Assembly (NCBI GenBank): GCA_017549285.1
Contig: JAFYVE010000042.1
Coordinates: forward strand, 1-64,000
From: Clostridia bacterium
Lineage (GTDB): Bacteria > Bacillota > Clostridia > Oscillospirales > Acutalibacteraceae
DNA: 64,000 nucleotides
Direction: 5' to 3'
The notes beneath the pieces were generated by a model. That model was not told the DNA's origin and searched no databases. It was given only the letters and a program-made list of their open reading frames with translations. Shown here in pieces: positions 35,387-45,186 of this stretch. Position numbers and translations under genes: made by a program. Within the stretch, counting starts at the first letter, position 1, and each line of letters starts with the position of its first letter.

Positions 35387-36936
35387 CCTGTTTTGTGAAT
35401 TTCCCATTCGTATACGTTTTTGTATGCATTTCCTGTGTCACAGTCGGCAGCAGGTGTGATGTCGTTTGAATAAATCAGAGCACCCGTTCTGAAACAGATA
35501 GGGGCAAACGGCATATTCTGCAGGAATGACTGTGTGAATGCATCTATTGTGATTTTTCCTGCTGAGAATTCTTCATAAGCCGAGTAGGTTGTGTCGGCAG
35601 GTGAAACACCCTTTACGGGGCCTGATGAACTGAACAATGTTGAAAGATTCATATTTGTGGGCAGTTTTATTTCACCAATATAAAGGTCATATGCATTGTC
35701 TGTGAGGGCTGAATTGTATTCATCCCACGTCAGTTCTTTTATTATTACATTTATGCCTATATTTTTAAGACTTGCCTGAATTTCTTTTGCGGCGGCAACT
35801 TTGAAGTTGTTGCCTGAATAAACAATGAGATTGTAGATCAGAGTTCCTGCAATACCTGCCTGAGTGAGAAGTGTCTGTGATGAAGAATAATCAAGATTTA
35901 AGAATGAAATATCATAATCTGATTCTTCAAGAACGTGCCATTCGGGATGATAAGGTACGGCACTTGCAACAGCATATTTTTTGAATGAATTTTTCACAAC
36001 AGCCTGACGGTTTATTGCAAAATATACAGCCTGTCTTACTTCTGCAGAATTCAGACCGTATGAGTTGCTGTTCATTCCGAGAAAAACAAGATTTGAAAGG
36101 TTTGTTTTTGTTGAAGCCGCATTTGCCTGTGAATAACTTCCCTGAGAGAAATCGTCAAAATATGCGTCTATTGTGCCGAGTTCAAGAGTGTGGAGAAGTG
36201 TTGATGCGGGGGTTATCGGGACAAGCTTGACTTTTGCGATATTAGGCTGTGGTTTACGGCAGTAGGGGTTGTAATCAAGCCTTGCCTCTGTTTCGGACAC
36301 AACATAGCTGTATAAACCTGTGCCGATGGGGATGTATGCCGTATTTTCTGCGGTTGCAGATTTTACAATCGGGAAAGTGAGTGAATCAACTGCATTTATG
36401 CACGGGCTGCTCAGCGTAAAAACTACCGTATCGGCGGCTGTTGCCGAAACAGACAGAATGCCCGAAAGCTCACTTTTATAATTCTGTGATGCTTTTGCTT
36501 TCTCATATGAGTAAAGAACGTCTGTTGATGAGAACTGAACACCGTCTGAGAATGCGGCTGATGTATCGAGTTTTACTGTCAGCACGTTATCCTGCACAGA
36601 ATAAGATGCGGCAAGCCCGTTTCTTGCACAGAATGAGTCGTCAAGATAGAACAATGGCTCAAAAACAAGTGAAACAAGATCATTGTTTATGCCCGTTGTC
36701 ATAAAAAACGGGTTGAGTGAATCAGCTTTTGAATAGCCGATATTCAGATGCTCCGATGAAACGGGGATATATGTGTTTTTGTCGGGTGAAGTAGGAGAAT
36801 CGGTTGTTATTACGGTTTCGTCACAACTGCTGAAAAGCATAATAACTGCAAAGAGTAATGCAAGAATTGATATTGTTTTATGTGACAGAAACAGTCTGCG
36901 CTTTAATTGTTTTGCCTGTTTTATTGTCGATTTCAA
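35377..36936 (-). CDS. Peptide/nickel-type ABC substrate-binding lipoprotein, TTG start
   Basis: A 519-residue exported lipoprotein of solute-binding family 5. A basic stretch and hydrophobic helix end in the lipobox LFSSC, which sets the lipidated cysteine near residue 38. The mature part has the family pattern LNPFFMTTGINNDLVSLVFEPLF and, later, RQAVYFAINRQAVV. I place the start at TTG 36936 because GGAGGG lies exactly eight bases upstream; an ATG 14 codons earlier has no such site. The gene then overlaps the 3' end of ymdB by 59 bp. No permease or ATPase genes are nearby, so it is an orphan subunit. Substrate unknown. Confidence 0.83.
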   Translation of the reverse strand: MKSTIKQAKQLKRRLFLSHKTISILALLFAVIMLFSSCDETVITTDSPTSPDKNTYIPVSSEHLNIGYSKADSLNPFFMTTGINNDLVSLVFEPLFYLDDSFCARNGLAASYSVQDNVLTVKLDTSAAFSDGVQFSSTDVLYSYEKAKASQNYKSELSGILSVSATAADTVVFTLSSPCINAVDSLTFPIVKSATAENTAYIPIGTGLYSYVVSETEARLDYNPYCRKPQPNIAKVKLVPITPASTLLHTLELGTIDAYFDDFSQGSYSQANAASTKTNLSNLVFLGMNSNSYGLNSAEVRQAVYFAINRQAVVKNSFKKYAVASAVPYHPEWHVLEESDYDISFLNLDYSSSQTLLTQAGIAGTLIYNLIVYSGNNFKVAAAKEIQASLKNIGINVIIKELTWDEYNSALTDNAYDLYIGEIKLPTNMNLSTLFSSSGPVKGVSPADTTYSAYEEFSAGKITIDAFTQSFLQNMPFAPICFRTGALIYSNDITPAADCDTGNAYKNVYEWEIHKTGES

Positions 36937-37651
36937 AAATGCATCCCTCCATTTTGCATTCACCGTCGGGATTTTCAAATCTGACGGGAAGATTTGTTCT
37001 TATTTTTTCAATTGCCAGAGAAGGAGTAATACCGAGTACGGACTGAACAGGGCCCGTCATACCGATATCGGTTATGTAACCCGTACCGAGAGGAAGTACC
37101 TGTGCATCGTTTGTCTGAACGTGGGTGTGTGTGCCGAAAACAGCTGAAACCTTGCCGTCAAGATAAAAGCCCATAGCTCTTTTTTCGGCTGTGGCTTCTG
37201 CGTGAAAATCAACAATCTTTATTCTGCAGTCACTCACCTCGTCGAGGATACGGTCAATGCAGTCAAACGGATTGTCGTTATTCTCAAGATAAACTGTTCC
37301 CGAAAGATTTACAACTGCAATTTTGATAAAGCCCTTGTCGATTATATAATAACCTCTGCCGTGTGCCGTTCTGTAAAAGTTAGCGGGACGGATAAGAGGG
37401 TAGCCCTCTTCGTCAAATTTATTGTATATTTCAAAGCGTCTGAATGCGTGGTTGCCCGTTGTTATCACATCTGCACCGCTTGTGAGAAGATGCTCTGCAG
37501 ACTGGGGCAGAATACCGTTGCCCTGAGCAGAATTTTCACCGTTCACAATGCACAGATCAATGCCGTTATTCCTTTTGAATGAAGGCAACGTTTTTCTTAA
37601 AAAGTCACAACCGTTTGTGCCTACAACATCGCCTATTGCAAGAATTTTCAT
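36878..37651 (-). CDS. ymdB: YmdB-type metallophosphoesterase
   Basis: A 257-residue phosphodiesterase of the TIGR00282 family, known in Bacillus for 2',3'-cyclic nucleotide cleavage and biofilm control. IGDVVG opens the protein, NGENSAQGNGI is near 39, TTGNHAFRR near 65, HAEATAEKRAMG near 150 and FGTHTHVQTND near 174. Length is normal. It follows rny on the same strand, the usual Firmicute order, but here a 268-bp structured gap with a terminator and its own promoter lies between them. Confidence 0.95.
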   Translation of the reverse strand: MKILAIGDVVGTNGCDFLRKTLPSFKRNNGIDLCIVNGENSAQGNGILPQSAEHLLTSGADVITTGNHAFRRFEIYNKFDEEGYPLIRPANFYRTAHGRGYYIIDKGFIKIAVVNLSGTVYLENNDNPFDCIDRILDEVSDCRIKIVDFHAEATAEKRAMGFYLDGKVSAVFGTHTHVQTNDAQVLPLGTGYITDIGMTGPVQSVLGITPSLAIEKIRTNLPVRFENPDGECKMEGCIFEIDNKTGKTIKAQTVSVT

Positions 37652-37668
37652 TTGTTTTCACCCTATAT

Positions 37669-37697
37669 ATAATACAAAAAATAAGAATATATGTCAA
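37669..37697 (-). promoter_or_regulatory. Promoter of ymdB and the binding-protein gene
   Basis: Minus strand TTGACA at 37697-37692, 17-bp spacer, TATTAT at 37674-37669. A small terminator hairpin (AACTGC ... GCAGTT, then six T) lies just upstream and ends readthrough from rny. Confidence 0.8.
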
Positions 37698-37713
37698 CAA
37701 GAAAAAACTGCGG

Positions 37714-37920
37714 AAGGGCAGTTTCAATAAGATGAAGAATCCGTTTTCTTTCGACGAAAGGCGTATATTAATACGTCGAGTCGGAAAAAACGGATAAAAA
37801 GAAATGCTTTTAAAATTGGCTTGTAATAAAAACTAAAAGCAGTCTACAGACTGTATATATCTGTAAACTGCTTGTTGTTTTTATTTTTTCTTTTGGTCTT
37901 CGCTTAGTGAAACTGCCCTT
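37714..37920. repeat. Structured element with 13-bp terminal inverted repeats
   Basis: Bases 37714-37726 are the exact reverse complement of 37908-37920, enclosing 181 bp. Inside are a 9-bp stem ATCCGTTTT/AAAACGGAT enclosing two mini-hairpins (CTTTC-GAC-GAAAG and CGTAT-ATTA-ATACG) and a second hairpin around 37838-37877. The right end overlaps the rny stop codon. It holds no gene. It may be a small non-autonomous mobile element or a folded 3' untranslated region of rny. Confidence 0.6.
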
Positions 37921-39473
37921 TACTTTGCGTAGTCGCAGGCTCTGCTTTCTCTGATTATATTCACCTTGATCTGACCGGGATATTCAAGTTCATCCTCAAT
38001 CTTTTTGACGATATCTCTTGCAACGAGAATCATCTGATCATCTGAAATAACATCGGGCTTAACCATAATACGAACTTCACGGCCTGCCTGAATTGCGAAG
38101 GACTTTTCAACACCATTGAATGAAGTTGCAATTTCTTCCAGCTTTTCAAGACGCTTGATGTAGTTCTGAACATTTTCACGTCTTGCACCGGGTCTTGCAG
38201 CTGAGATAGCGTCTGCAGCCTGAACAAGACATGCAACAACTGTTTTTGCTTCAACGTCACCGTGGTGAGCGTGGATAGCATGAACAACAGCATCGTTTTC
38301 TTTGTATTTCTTTGCGTATTCAACACCGAGCTCGATATGTGAACCGTCGAGCTGATGGTCGAGAGCCTTACCGATATCGTGGAGAAGACCTGCTCGTTTT
38401 GCAAGTTTTACGTCTGCACCGATTTCGGCAGCCATAAGACCTGCAATGTAAGAAACTTCAAGTGAGTGGTTAAGCACATTCTGACCGTAACTTGTGCGGT
38501 ATTTAAGGCGGCCTATGAGCTTTACAAGTTCACCGTGGAGACCGTTTACACCTGCATCGATGACAGCTCTGTCACCTGCCTGCTTGATGCTCTGCTCAAC
38601 TTCTCTCTTTGATTTTTCATACATTTCCTCAATACGTGTGGGATGAATTCTTCCGTCTGTAATGAGCTTTTCAAGTGTAAGTCTTGCGATTTCCCTTCTT
38701 ACGGGATCAAAGCTTGAAACTGTAATAGCTTCAGGTGTGTCATCAATGATAAGGTCAACACCTGTGATTGTTTCAAGTGTTCTGATGTTTCTGCCTTCAC
38801 GGCCGATAATTCTGCCCTTCATTTCATCATTGGGAAGAGCAACTACCGATACGGTAGCTTCTGCTGCGTGGTCTGCAGCACATCTCTGAATTGCTGAGGT
38901 AATTATATCTCTTGCAATTTTTTCTGCGTCATCTTTAGTCTGCTGTTCAATTTCAAGTATCTTGAGAGCTTTCTCGTGAGTGAGCTCACCTTCAAGATTC
39001 TTGATAAGGAATTCCTTAGCCTGTTCCGCTGTGAAACCTGAAATCTTTTCGAGCATATCGAACTGACTCTTTTTCAGGGTTTCAACTTCTGTAAGTTTAT
39101 TTTCAGCTTCCTTGATTTTCTTGTTAAGAGTTTCTTCTTTCTTTTCAAGATTATCAGACTTTCTGTCAAGATTTTCTTCCTTCTGGACAAGACGTCTTTC
39201 TTGCTTCTGGACTTCGTTACGGCGTTCCTTGATTTCTCTTTCAAGGTCGTTACGCTGTTTGTGTATTTCATCCTTCGCTTCGAGGATAGCTTCCTTTTTC
39301 TTGGATTCTGCTTCGGAAACAGCCTGACTGACAATTCTGTTAGCTTCTTCTGTTGCTGAGCCGATAGCTGCTTCTGCAACTCTTTTTCTGTGAACACCGC
39401 CGAGAATAAAACCGACAACACCGAAAACAACAGCTGCTGCAACAATAAGAATGATTGCCAGAACTAATTTCAT
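37920..39473 (-). CDS. rny: Ribonuclease Y
   Basis: A 517-residue membrane-anchored endoribonuclease that starts mRNA decay in Firmicutes. An N-terminal transmembrane helix (about 3-25) is followed by a long charged coiled coil (about 30-190), a KH RNA-binding domain with [15 protein letters not shown] near 217, and an HD nuclease domain with [10 protein letters not shown] and [11 protein letters not shown] near 340-370. Full length. GGAGGTG lies upstream of the ATG, and the leader is about 105 nt if the promoter I mark is right. Confidence 0.97.
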   Translation of the reverse strand: MKLVLAIILIVAAAVVFGVVGFILGGVHRKRVAEAAIGSATEEANRIVSQAVSEAESKKKEAILEAKDEIHKQRNDLEREIKERRNEVQKQERRLVQKEENLDRKSDNLEKKEETLNKKIKEAENKLTEVETLKKSQFDMLEKISGFTAEQAKEFLIKNLEGELTHEKALKILEIEQQTKDDAEKIARDIITSAIQRCAADHAAEATVSVVALPNDEMKGRIIGREGRNIRTLETITGVDLIIDDTPEAITVSSFDPVRREIARLTLEKLITDGRIHPTRIEEMYEKSKREVEQSIKQAGDRAVIDAGVNGLHGELVKLIGRLKYRTSYGQNVLNHSLEVSYIAGLMAAEIGADVKLAKRAGLLHDIGKALDHQLDGSHIELGVEYAKKYKENDAVVHAIHAHHGDVEAKTVVACLVQAADAISAARPGARRENVQNYIKRLEKLEEIATSFNGVEKSFAIQAGREVRIMVKPDVISDDQMILVARDIVKKIEDELEYPGQIKVNIIRESRACDYAK

Positions 39474-39584
39474 GCTTTTTACACCTCCGTGTTTTTATTT
39501 TTGTTACTGAAATAACTGACTTTAATGTCAAGATAACTATTCAGAAAATAACGCAAAAACAAATATTTATGCATTATCTATAAT

Positions 39585-39613
39585 ATATTATAACTTTATA
39601 GAGAAATTGTCAA
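39585..39613 (-). promoter_or_regulatory. Promoter of rny
   Basis: Minus strand TTGACA at 39613-39608, 17-bp spacer, TAATAT at 39590-39585, with an overlapping TATAAT at 15-bp spacing. Confidence 0.55.
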
Positions 39614-39656
39614 GTATTTTAATATATATATTTATAATATTTCAATAAAAAAGGAA

Positions 39657-40574
39657 TTATTTATGTTGTTTCAATTGTTTTCCTTGTTGAATACATTTTG
39701 TGTCCATAGTTCTTGAAAGTTCATTGAGAACAAGGCGTTTGTTAGTGCTCCACAAGGGGGCGATAAGCTTCTTTTTGTCACCGTCACCCGTAAGGCGATG
39801 TATGATTATATTGTCAGGAATTGTTTCAACAAGAGAACAGATAATGTCAATATATTCATTTATTTCAAGGCATCTGAAACTGTTTTCAAGATATAATTTT
39901 TCAAGGTCTGTGCCTTTGAGAACGTGAAGAAGGTGCAGTTTAATGCCCCATATTCCGCAATTGCAGACAAATTTTACGGTTTTTGCCATATCTTCATAAG
40001 TTTCGTCGGGAAGACCGATTATAACGTGGGCAACAACTTTTATGCCGATACTGTTGAGCTTTTTTACAGCCTCGGAAAAGACTTCGTTTTTATATCCTCT
40101 TCTGATAAACTGAGCAGATTTTTCGTTTGACGTCTGAAAACCGAGCTCAACCCAGACGGGTTTTATTTTATTCATTTTTCTGAGAAGCTCAAGCACATCG
40201 TCACCGAGACAATCGGGTCTTGTTGCGATTGAAAGCACGTCAATATCGGGGTGTGATACGGCATCAGTATAGATTTTTTCAAGAAAATCAAGAGGAGCGT
40301 ATGTGTTTGTGAAGCCCTGGAAATATGCGATATATCCACCGTTTTTATTCTTGTGTTCAACCCTCTTTTTTGCATTTTCAATCTGCAGATTTATGTCGTT
40401 ACAACGCTTTTCCGAAAATTCACCCGAGCCCTCATCTGAACAGAAAATGCAACCGCCCGTCCCAACGGTACCGTCACGGTTGGGACAGGTTGTTGCACCT
40501 TCAAGTGATAATTTGTAAAGTTTTTTGCCGAATTCCTTGCGGCAGTATTCATTCAATGAATTATAGTGTGTCAT
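39657..40574 (-). CDS. TIGR01212-family radical SAM protein (YhcC-like)
   Basis: A 305-residue radical SAM enzyme. Its cluster motif has the wider spacing of this family: TTCPNRDGTVGTGGCIFC near residue 28-45, with Cys-x11-Cys-x2-Cys. IATRPDCLGDDVLELL, VELGFQTSNEKSAQ and HVIIGLPDETYEDM follow in the expected order. The start at 40574 is set by an ATGA overlap with the stop of the upstream U32 gene, which implies coupled translation. The family is believed to act on tRNA or related substrates; I do not assign a reaction. Confidence 0.9.
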   Translation of the reverse strand: MTHYNSLNEYCRKEFGKKLYKLSLEGATTCPNRDGTVGTGGCIFCSDEGSGEFSEKRCNDINLQIENAKKRVEHKNKNGGYIAYFQGFTNTYAPLDFLEKIYTDAVSHPDIDVLSIATRPDCLGDDVLELLRKMNKIKPVWVELGFQTSNEKSAQFIRRGYKNEVFSEAVKKLNSIGIKVVAHVIIGLPDETYEDMAKTVKFVCNCGIWGIKLHLLHVLKGTDLEKLYLENSFRCLEINEYIDIICSLVETIPDNIIIHRLTGDGDKKKLIAPLWSTNKRLVLNELSRTMDTKCIQQGKQLKQHK

Positions 40575-42610
40575 AAAAGTTCTCTGAAGTAAAGTCCGCC
40601 TGTTTTTTTCATATTCAGTGATTGTTTTTCTGTGAAGGCAGAGAATATTTTCTTGCATTTTTCACGGTTTTCAAAAGTGAAATAAAGCGTTACGAAATCA
40701 GCCTTGTCATAAGGCTTGTCACCGATATAAAGAGGTACGGAATTGAGAAGTGATGAGTATTTTTTTGAAGAACAAAGAATGTAGAAATCAATTCCGAGCC
40801 GGTCTTTTATAACGGTAAGTCCTCTGCAACCTGCACAGCCTTTTTCCGATTGTGCAGGACAGGCTCTGAAACGCATAAGAGGCAGAAAACCGTAACCTAA
40901 AAGCCCTTTCGGGACTGTGTTTGTTATTTTTGCGAACAGAGGCATCGCAAGTTCGGGAGATACTGTAATATCGGAACATCCGAGCTTTTCATATTCTGCA
41001 AAAGAAACGGAATTGAGCACGTTGAGTCCGTGACCGCCGTGTATTCTGAAACCGTATTTCTTTGCTGCTGAAAGAGTTCCGATGTTGTCTGCGAGAACTT
41101 CTTTTACACCCGTATTTTTCAGTTTTTCAAGGCAGGAGAGAAACTTTTCTTCGTCATTTTCAAACACAAGGAAGGGCAGTTCGCAGATAAGTTTTCTGCC
41201 GAAAAGCTCAACAGCTTCGGGATGATTTAATATTTCGGTCATAGGCAGAATAATCTTATCGGCTTTTTCATCGTCAAATGCCTGTGCAAACAATTCGAAT
41301 CTGAGCCTGAAAGTCTGCAAACGGTTTGATGCCGAGAAAGATCTTCTTTTTTCTTCGGGACTATGAATTTCTTTCGGCTGAATCTGTTTTCTTAAAAGAG
41401 AAAGTTTTTCAATGCCTTCACGGCGCATGTTATTCAGCTGTGATGCGGAAAGTGAAAGATTGTCGTCAATAAGAGTAACGATGTTATCTGCATAAAAATA
41501 TGTTCCGCCGAGTTTTGTCATGCATTTGTTGACAAATTCATTGTCAAGAGGCTTTGTACGGGCTTCTGCGGGAACATCACCCGTTACTGTCACATCATTT
41601 ATGCCGTCTGAAAAAACAGCACATGAGCCGTTTTTGTCTGCTGAAAATGAAATATCAACGGGAATCTTATTTATTTCATCTTTATATAATTGTGTGAGTT
41701 CTCTGAGCACACCCGACATGGCTGTTACGTCTTCGTGTCTTCTGTAACCGAACATTTCAAGCGTTCTTTTTGCTTCGAAATAACCTTTTGTAAAGCCGCT
41801 TCGTGAGAAAACAGCCTTGAGCGTATCCATATCAACGTTTTCTTTTTGCAGAGCTTTTCTGACGGCTGTCACAGATGCAGCAACGTATTCGGGACGTTTC
41901 ATTCTGCCTTCTATTTTGAAAGATTTTACACCGATTTCTGCAAGGTCGTTTATATTTTCAATAAGTGAAAGATCTTTGAGTGAGAGTGCATATTCTCTGT
42001 TGCTGACATTGAAATTGAGTCTGCAGGGCTGAGCGCATCTGCCTCTGTTTCCGCTTCTTGAACCTATCATCGAAGAGAGCAGACAGGTGCCCGAAACACT
42101 CATACAGAGTGCTCCGTGAACAAAAACTTCAATTTCGGCATTCACATTTCCGGTAATTGTCTTTATTTCTTCAAATGACAGTTCACGTGCAAGAACAATA
42201 CGACTGAAACCGAGTTCTTCAGCCTTTTTTGCACCGCTTAAGTTGTGAATTGTCATCTGGGTTGATGCGTGAAGAGGCATTGAAGGGCAGTATTGTTTCC
42301 AGAGCTCTGCCACGGCAAGGTCCTGAATGATAACTGCATCAGCACCGCTATTTGCTATAACTTTTATTTCATTTATTACGTCAGATATCTCGTTATCGGT
42401 AACAAGTGTATTCATTGTGACATATACTTTAACGTTTCTTTCGTGACAATAGGTGACAGCTTCGGCGAGTTCGTTTTCACCGAAGTTTGTTGCATTGTTT
42501 CTTGCATTGAAGCGCTGTGTACCGAGATATACCGCATCAGCACCGCATCTGACTGCGGCGATGAGCTGTTCTTTACCTCCGACAGGAGCGAGAATTTCCG
42601 TTTTTTTCAT
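40571..42610 (-). CDS. U32-family peptidase-like RNA hydroxylation protein
   Basis: A 679-residue protein with the U32 signature EVFVHGALCMSVSGTCLLSS near 165-184, directly followed by the RCAQPCR cysteines. The N-terminal half is a TIM-barrel-like domain (ILAPVGGKEQLIAAVRCGAD at the start); the C-terminal part matches the DUF3656 region and has extra cysteines near the end (CPAQSEKGCAGC). Relatives RlhA and TrhP are needed for hydroxylation of 23S rRNA or tRNA rather than proteolysis, and I favour such a role. It is linked by a 4-base overlap to a radical SAM gene. Confidence 0.9.
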   Translation of the reverse strand: MKKTEILAPVGGKEQLIAAVRCGADAVYLGTQRFNARNNATNFGENELAEAVTYCHERNVKVYVTMNTLVTDNEISDVINEIKVIANSGADAVIIQDLAVAELWKQYCPSMPLHASTQMTIHNLSGAKKAEELGFSRIVLARELSFEEIKTITGNVNAEIEVFVHGALCMSVSGTCLLSSMIGSRSGNRGRCAQPCRLNFNVSNREYALSLKDLSLIENINDLAEIGVKSFKIEGRMKRPEYVAASVTAVRKALQKENVDMDTLKAVFSRSGFTKGYFEAKRTLEMFGYRRHEDVTAMSGVLRELTQLYKDEINKIPVDISFSADKNGSCAVFSDGINDVTVTGDVPAEARTKPLDNEFVNKCMTKLGGTYFYADNIVTLIDDNLSLSASQLNNMRREGIEKLSLLRKQIQPKEIHSPEEKRRSFSASNRLQTFRLRFELFAQAFDDEKADKIILPMTEILNHPEAVELFGRKLICELPFLVFENDEEKFLSCLEKLKNTGVKEVLADNIGTLSAAKKYGFRIHGGHGLNVLNSVSFAEYEKLGCSDITVSPELAMPLFAKITNTVPKGLLGYGFLPLMRFRACPAQSEKGCAGCRGLTVIKDRLGIDFYILCSSKKYSSLLNSVPLYIGDKPYDKADFVTLYFTFENREKCKKIFSAFTEKQSLNMKKTGGLYFRELL

Positions 42611-42620
42611 ATAATAATCC

Positions 42621-42800
42621 TTATTCGCTTATAATACGCTTGATATTTTTTTCTATTTTTGCTCTCGGCTGCATAACTTCACGTGCACAACCGCAGCATT
42701 TTATTTTAAAATCCATTCCGATTCTCAGAATTTCAAAATTACGGCATCCGCAGGGATGCTGTTTTTTCATTTCAACTTTATCTCCGACTTTAATATCCAT
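42621..42800 (-). CDS. DUF951 small zinc-ribbon-like protein
   Basis: A 59-residue protein of the DUF951 family found across Firmicutes. VGDKVEMKKQHPCGCRNFE and IKCCGCAREVMQPR carry the cysteines of a likely zinc site. The ATG at 42800 is chosen because GGAGGG lies at the right distance. It is 10 bp upstream of the U32 gene on the same strand. Function unknown. Confidence 0.9.
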   Translation of the reverse strand: MDIKVGDKVEMKKQHPCGCRNFEILRIGMDFKIKCCGCAREVMQPRAKIEKNIKRIISE

Positions 42801-42917
42801 CTGAAAACCCTCCATATAACATAATAACACATTTCACTTATATATGGAATATTTTATTCTAAAAATTTTTCTGTGACATATTAATTTACAGTACAAATAA
42901 TTGAAAGGACGGTCGGT

Positions 42918-43841
42918 ATGACAGATTACAGACCTGAGGGCAGGATAATTTATGATAAAATAACAAGCGGTTCTGTTTTTTCGGCTGCTGCACTTCACGA
43001 ATTAATGCTCAGGGGAACAATTTCAGAAGCAAGAGCCTTGCTTTGCGATAATGAACATAATCTGCACGTTAATCTCGGTAGTATGAGAGGTATTATTCCC
43101 CGTGATGAATGTGCTTTGGGAATAAAAGAAGGAACTGTGCGTGATATTGCAATTATTTCACGTGTGAATAAGCCTGTATGTTTTAAAGTGCTTGAAATTG
43201 AAGAAGGCCCTTCGGGGGTGCCGTTTGCTGTTCTGAGCCGGAGACTGGCTCAGCAGGAGTGTATGAATGAATACATAAGCAAAATCAGATGCGGTGATAT
43301 AATCAATGCCGTTGTAACACATCTTGAGCCTTTCGGCGCTTTCTGTGATATCGGTTGTGGGATAAGTGCACTGCTTCCCGTTGACGGAATTTCCGTTTCA
43401 CGCATTCCTCATCCTGCGGCAAGGCTTTCTGTGGGAAAAGATATAAAAGCTGTGGTAAGGAGCATTGACGAAACGGGAAGAGTGACCCTTTCGATGAAAG
43501 AGCTTCTCGGTACGTGGGAAGAAAATGCGGCTATGTTCTCTGTGGGGGAAACTGTTCCGGGAATTGTGCGTTCGGTTGAAAGTTACGGGATTTTTGTTGA
43601 ACTTACTCCCAATCTTGCAGGTCTTGCAGAGCTTACCGACGGGATTGAAGCAGGGCATCATTGTTCTGTGTTTATAAAAAATATTATACCTGAAAAAATG
43701 AAAGTAAAACTTATTATTGTAGACAGCTTTTTGGCACCTTTTACCGAACCTGAAACGAAATATTTCTTCAGCGGAAAACATATTGATTCATTTCAATATT
43801 CACCTGCGAACAGCGAGAAGTTGATTAAAAGTGTTTTCTGA
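42918..43841 (+). CDS. S1-domain RNA-binding protein (RpsA-like)
   Basis: A 307-residue cytoplasmic protein with two clear S1 domains: about 123-195 (GDIINAVVTHLEPFGAFCDI, ending RVTLSMKELLGTW) and about 205-270 (GETVPGIVRSVESYGIFVEL). A more diverged first domain covers about 45-110. It resembles the truncated ribosomal-protein-S1 homologues of Clostridia and may bind mRNA or the ribosome. AAAGGACGG precedes the ATG. Monocistronic. Confidence 0.85.
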   Translation: MTDYRPEGRIIYDKITSGSVFSAAALHELMLRGTISEARALLCDNEHNLHVNLGSMRGIIPRDECALGIKEGTVRDIAIISRVNKPVCFKVLEIEEGPSGVPFAVLSRRLAQQECMNEYISKIRCGDIINAVVTHLEPFGAFCDIGCGISALLPVDGISVSRIPHPAARLSVGKDIKAVVRSIDETGRVTLSMKELLGTWEENAAMFSVGETVPGIVRSVESYGIFVELTPNLAGLAELTDGIEAGHHCSVFIKNIIPEKMKVKLIIVDSFLAPFTEPETKYFFSGKHIDSFQYSPANSEKLIKSVF

Positions 43842-43860
43842 GAAATAAATCCTACAAAAA

Positions 43861-43895
43861 AGAGAGGCAGGAATTAAATTCCTGCCTCTCTTTAT
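43861..43895. terminator. Bidirectional terminator
   Basis: A perfect 14-bp stem, 43861-43874 with 43878-43891, and a TAA loop, with T residues on the plus side and A residues before it. Confidence 0.9.
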
Positions 43896-43929
43896 ATGGG
43901 ATAATGTCTTGCAAAGAACGATTAATCAA

Positions 43930-44988
43930 TTAACCTAAAAGTGATGAAATGTCAATTTCAAGACCGAAACCGTTGAGAATCTTTACAAACATTGTAATAA
44001 GTCTGATAAAGAATTCAACCATAGGACCGAGGTCAAGTGAGCCGAGGTCAAGGCTGTCAATGTTTTCAAGACTGAAATCATCAAAGAATTCCTTAAGCAT
44101 AGGAAGTGTGTAAGTAACTGTGTTTGCTACTTTGAATTCCATTGTGGGGTCTGCATTGGGAACAGCATAGATGTCAACCCAGTCAGTTTCTGTTTCGTAG
44201 TGAGCTACACGAAGGTCAATAGCCTCTGTGCCATCTGCTTCAGAAGCGGGCTTCTTGAGGTATGTCTGTACGAAATCGTCACCGCCGTAACCTGTTGTGT
44301 AGTAAACCTGATATCTGTCGTAATGATATTCAACTGTGGGGTCATCAAGAGGAATGCTTACCATAACGAATACGGTTTCCTTCTCGTAAATAACCTTTGT
44401 GTTGCCCCATTCAAAGTCAACATACTTGTCCTGAACATTTGAAGCTGTGGGCACATACTGTACTCTCTTTGATTCATAATACTTTGAAACAGGGAAGTCA
44501 TAAAGGAAACACTTGTTGTAAAGGTGGTATTCAGAGAGGCATATTGTAAGGTCTTCTGAAGGAATAACACCGAATGTGTTGCCTGTGCTCTTCTTGATGT
44601 GGTACTTCTCATAGGGAGCACCTGTGAGCTCATCATAAATATCTGTAACATCTGCATCTGTGGGGTATGCCATCATACGAAGTGATGCGGGTTCAACATA
44701 ATCAGCAATTGTTACTGTGAATTCAAGTGAATCGCCTGCTTTTACGTCAACGCTGTAGGGGAAGCCCTTGATATCAGTTGTTGTGCCGTCTTCGTTTGTG
44801 ATTGTGAACCAGTAATCGATACCGTAGTGGTAGCCCATATACTGGCCTATGTAGTCTGTTCTGTAGGGAGCGATGTCATAAGGACAATCTTCAAAAGTAA
44901 CTGTGTAAGTATCAGCTGCAAAAGCTGCAACAGAACCGATTGAAAGAAGCATTATAACAGCCATAATTAATGATAAAAACTTTTTCAT
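43930..44988 (-). CDS. Secreted protein of unknown function with hydrophobic C-terminus
   Basis: A 352-residue protein with a textbook signal peptide (residues 1-25, ending AFAAD) and a tyrosine- and acid-rich, probably beta-structured body. The final 30 residues (from MVEFFIRLITMFVKIL) are hydrophobic/amphipathic, recalling the tail of the secreted phosphoesterase at 24926. A short repeat IDSLDLGSLDLGP precedes it. I recognise no domain. It has a perfect promoter and a strong terminator, which suggests an abundant surface or secreted protein. A GGAGG site lies upstream. Confidence 0.88.
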   Translation of the reverse strand: MKKFLSLIMAVIMLLSIGSVAAFAADTYTVTFEDCPYDIAPYRTDYIGQYMGYHYGIDYWFTITNEDGTTTDIKGFPYSVDVKAGDSLEFTVTIADYVEPASLRMMAYPTDADVTDIYDELTGAPYEKYHIKKSTGNTFGVIPSEDLTICLSEYHLYNKCFLYDFPVSKYYESKRVQYVPTASNVQDKYVDFEWGNTKVIYEKETVFVMVSIPLDDPTVEYHYDRYQVYYTTGYGGDDFVQTYLKKPASEADGTEAIDLRVAHYETETDWVDIYAVPNADPTMEFKVANTVTYTLPMLKEFFDDFSLENIDSLDLGSLDLGPMVEFFIRLITMFVKILNGFGLEIDISSLLG

Positions 44989-45053
44989 TGTTTTATTACC
45001 TCCGTAAGAGTTTGCTGTAAATCAAGACAGTAACACAGCATATTTATGATACA

Positions 45054-45082
45054 ATTATATATTACTCAGAGAGGTTTGTCAA
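45054..45082 (-). promoter_or_regulatory. Perfect consensus promoter of the secreted-protein gene
   Basis: Minus strand TTGACA at 45082-45077, 17-bp spacer, TATAAT at 45059-45054, 65 bp before the ATG. Confidence 0.8.
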
Positions 45083-45186
45083 CAATAAAAACAAAAATTA
45101 ATAACCAAATAAAATTAACTTGCAATTTTATTTTAAAGTTGATATTATTAAGATATAATAAACACAATTCAGGAGGTAAGTCTGTT

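Noticed and set aside
35377..36936. Complete peptide ABC transporter operon
   Set aside because: Only the binding protein is present; no permease or ATPase genes lie on either side.
40571..42610. Collagenase annotation for the U32 protein
   Set aside because: The sequence family includes RNA-hydroxylation proteins and there is no secretion signal, so a secreted collagenase is unlikely.
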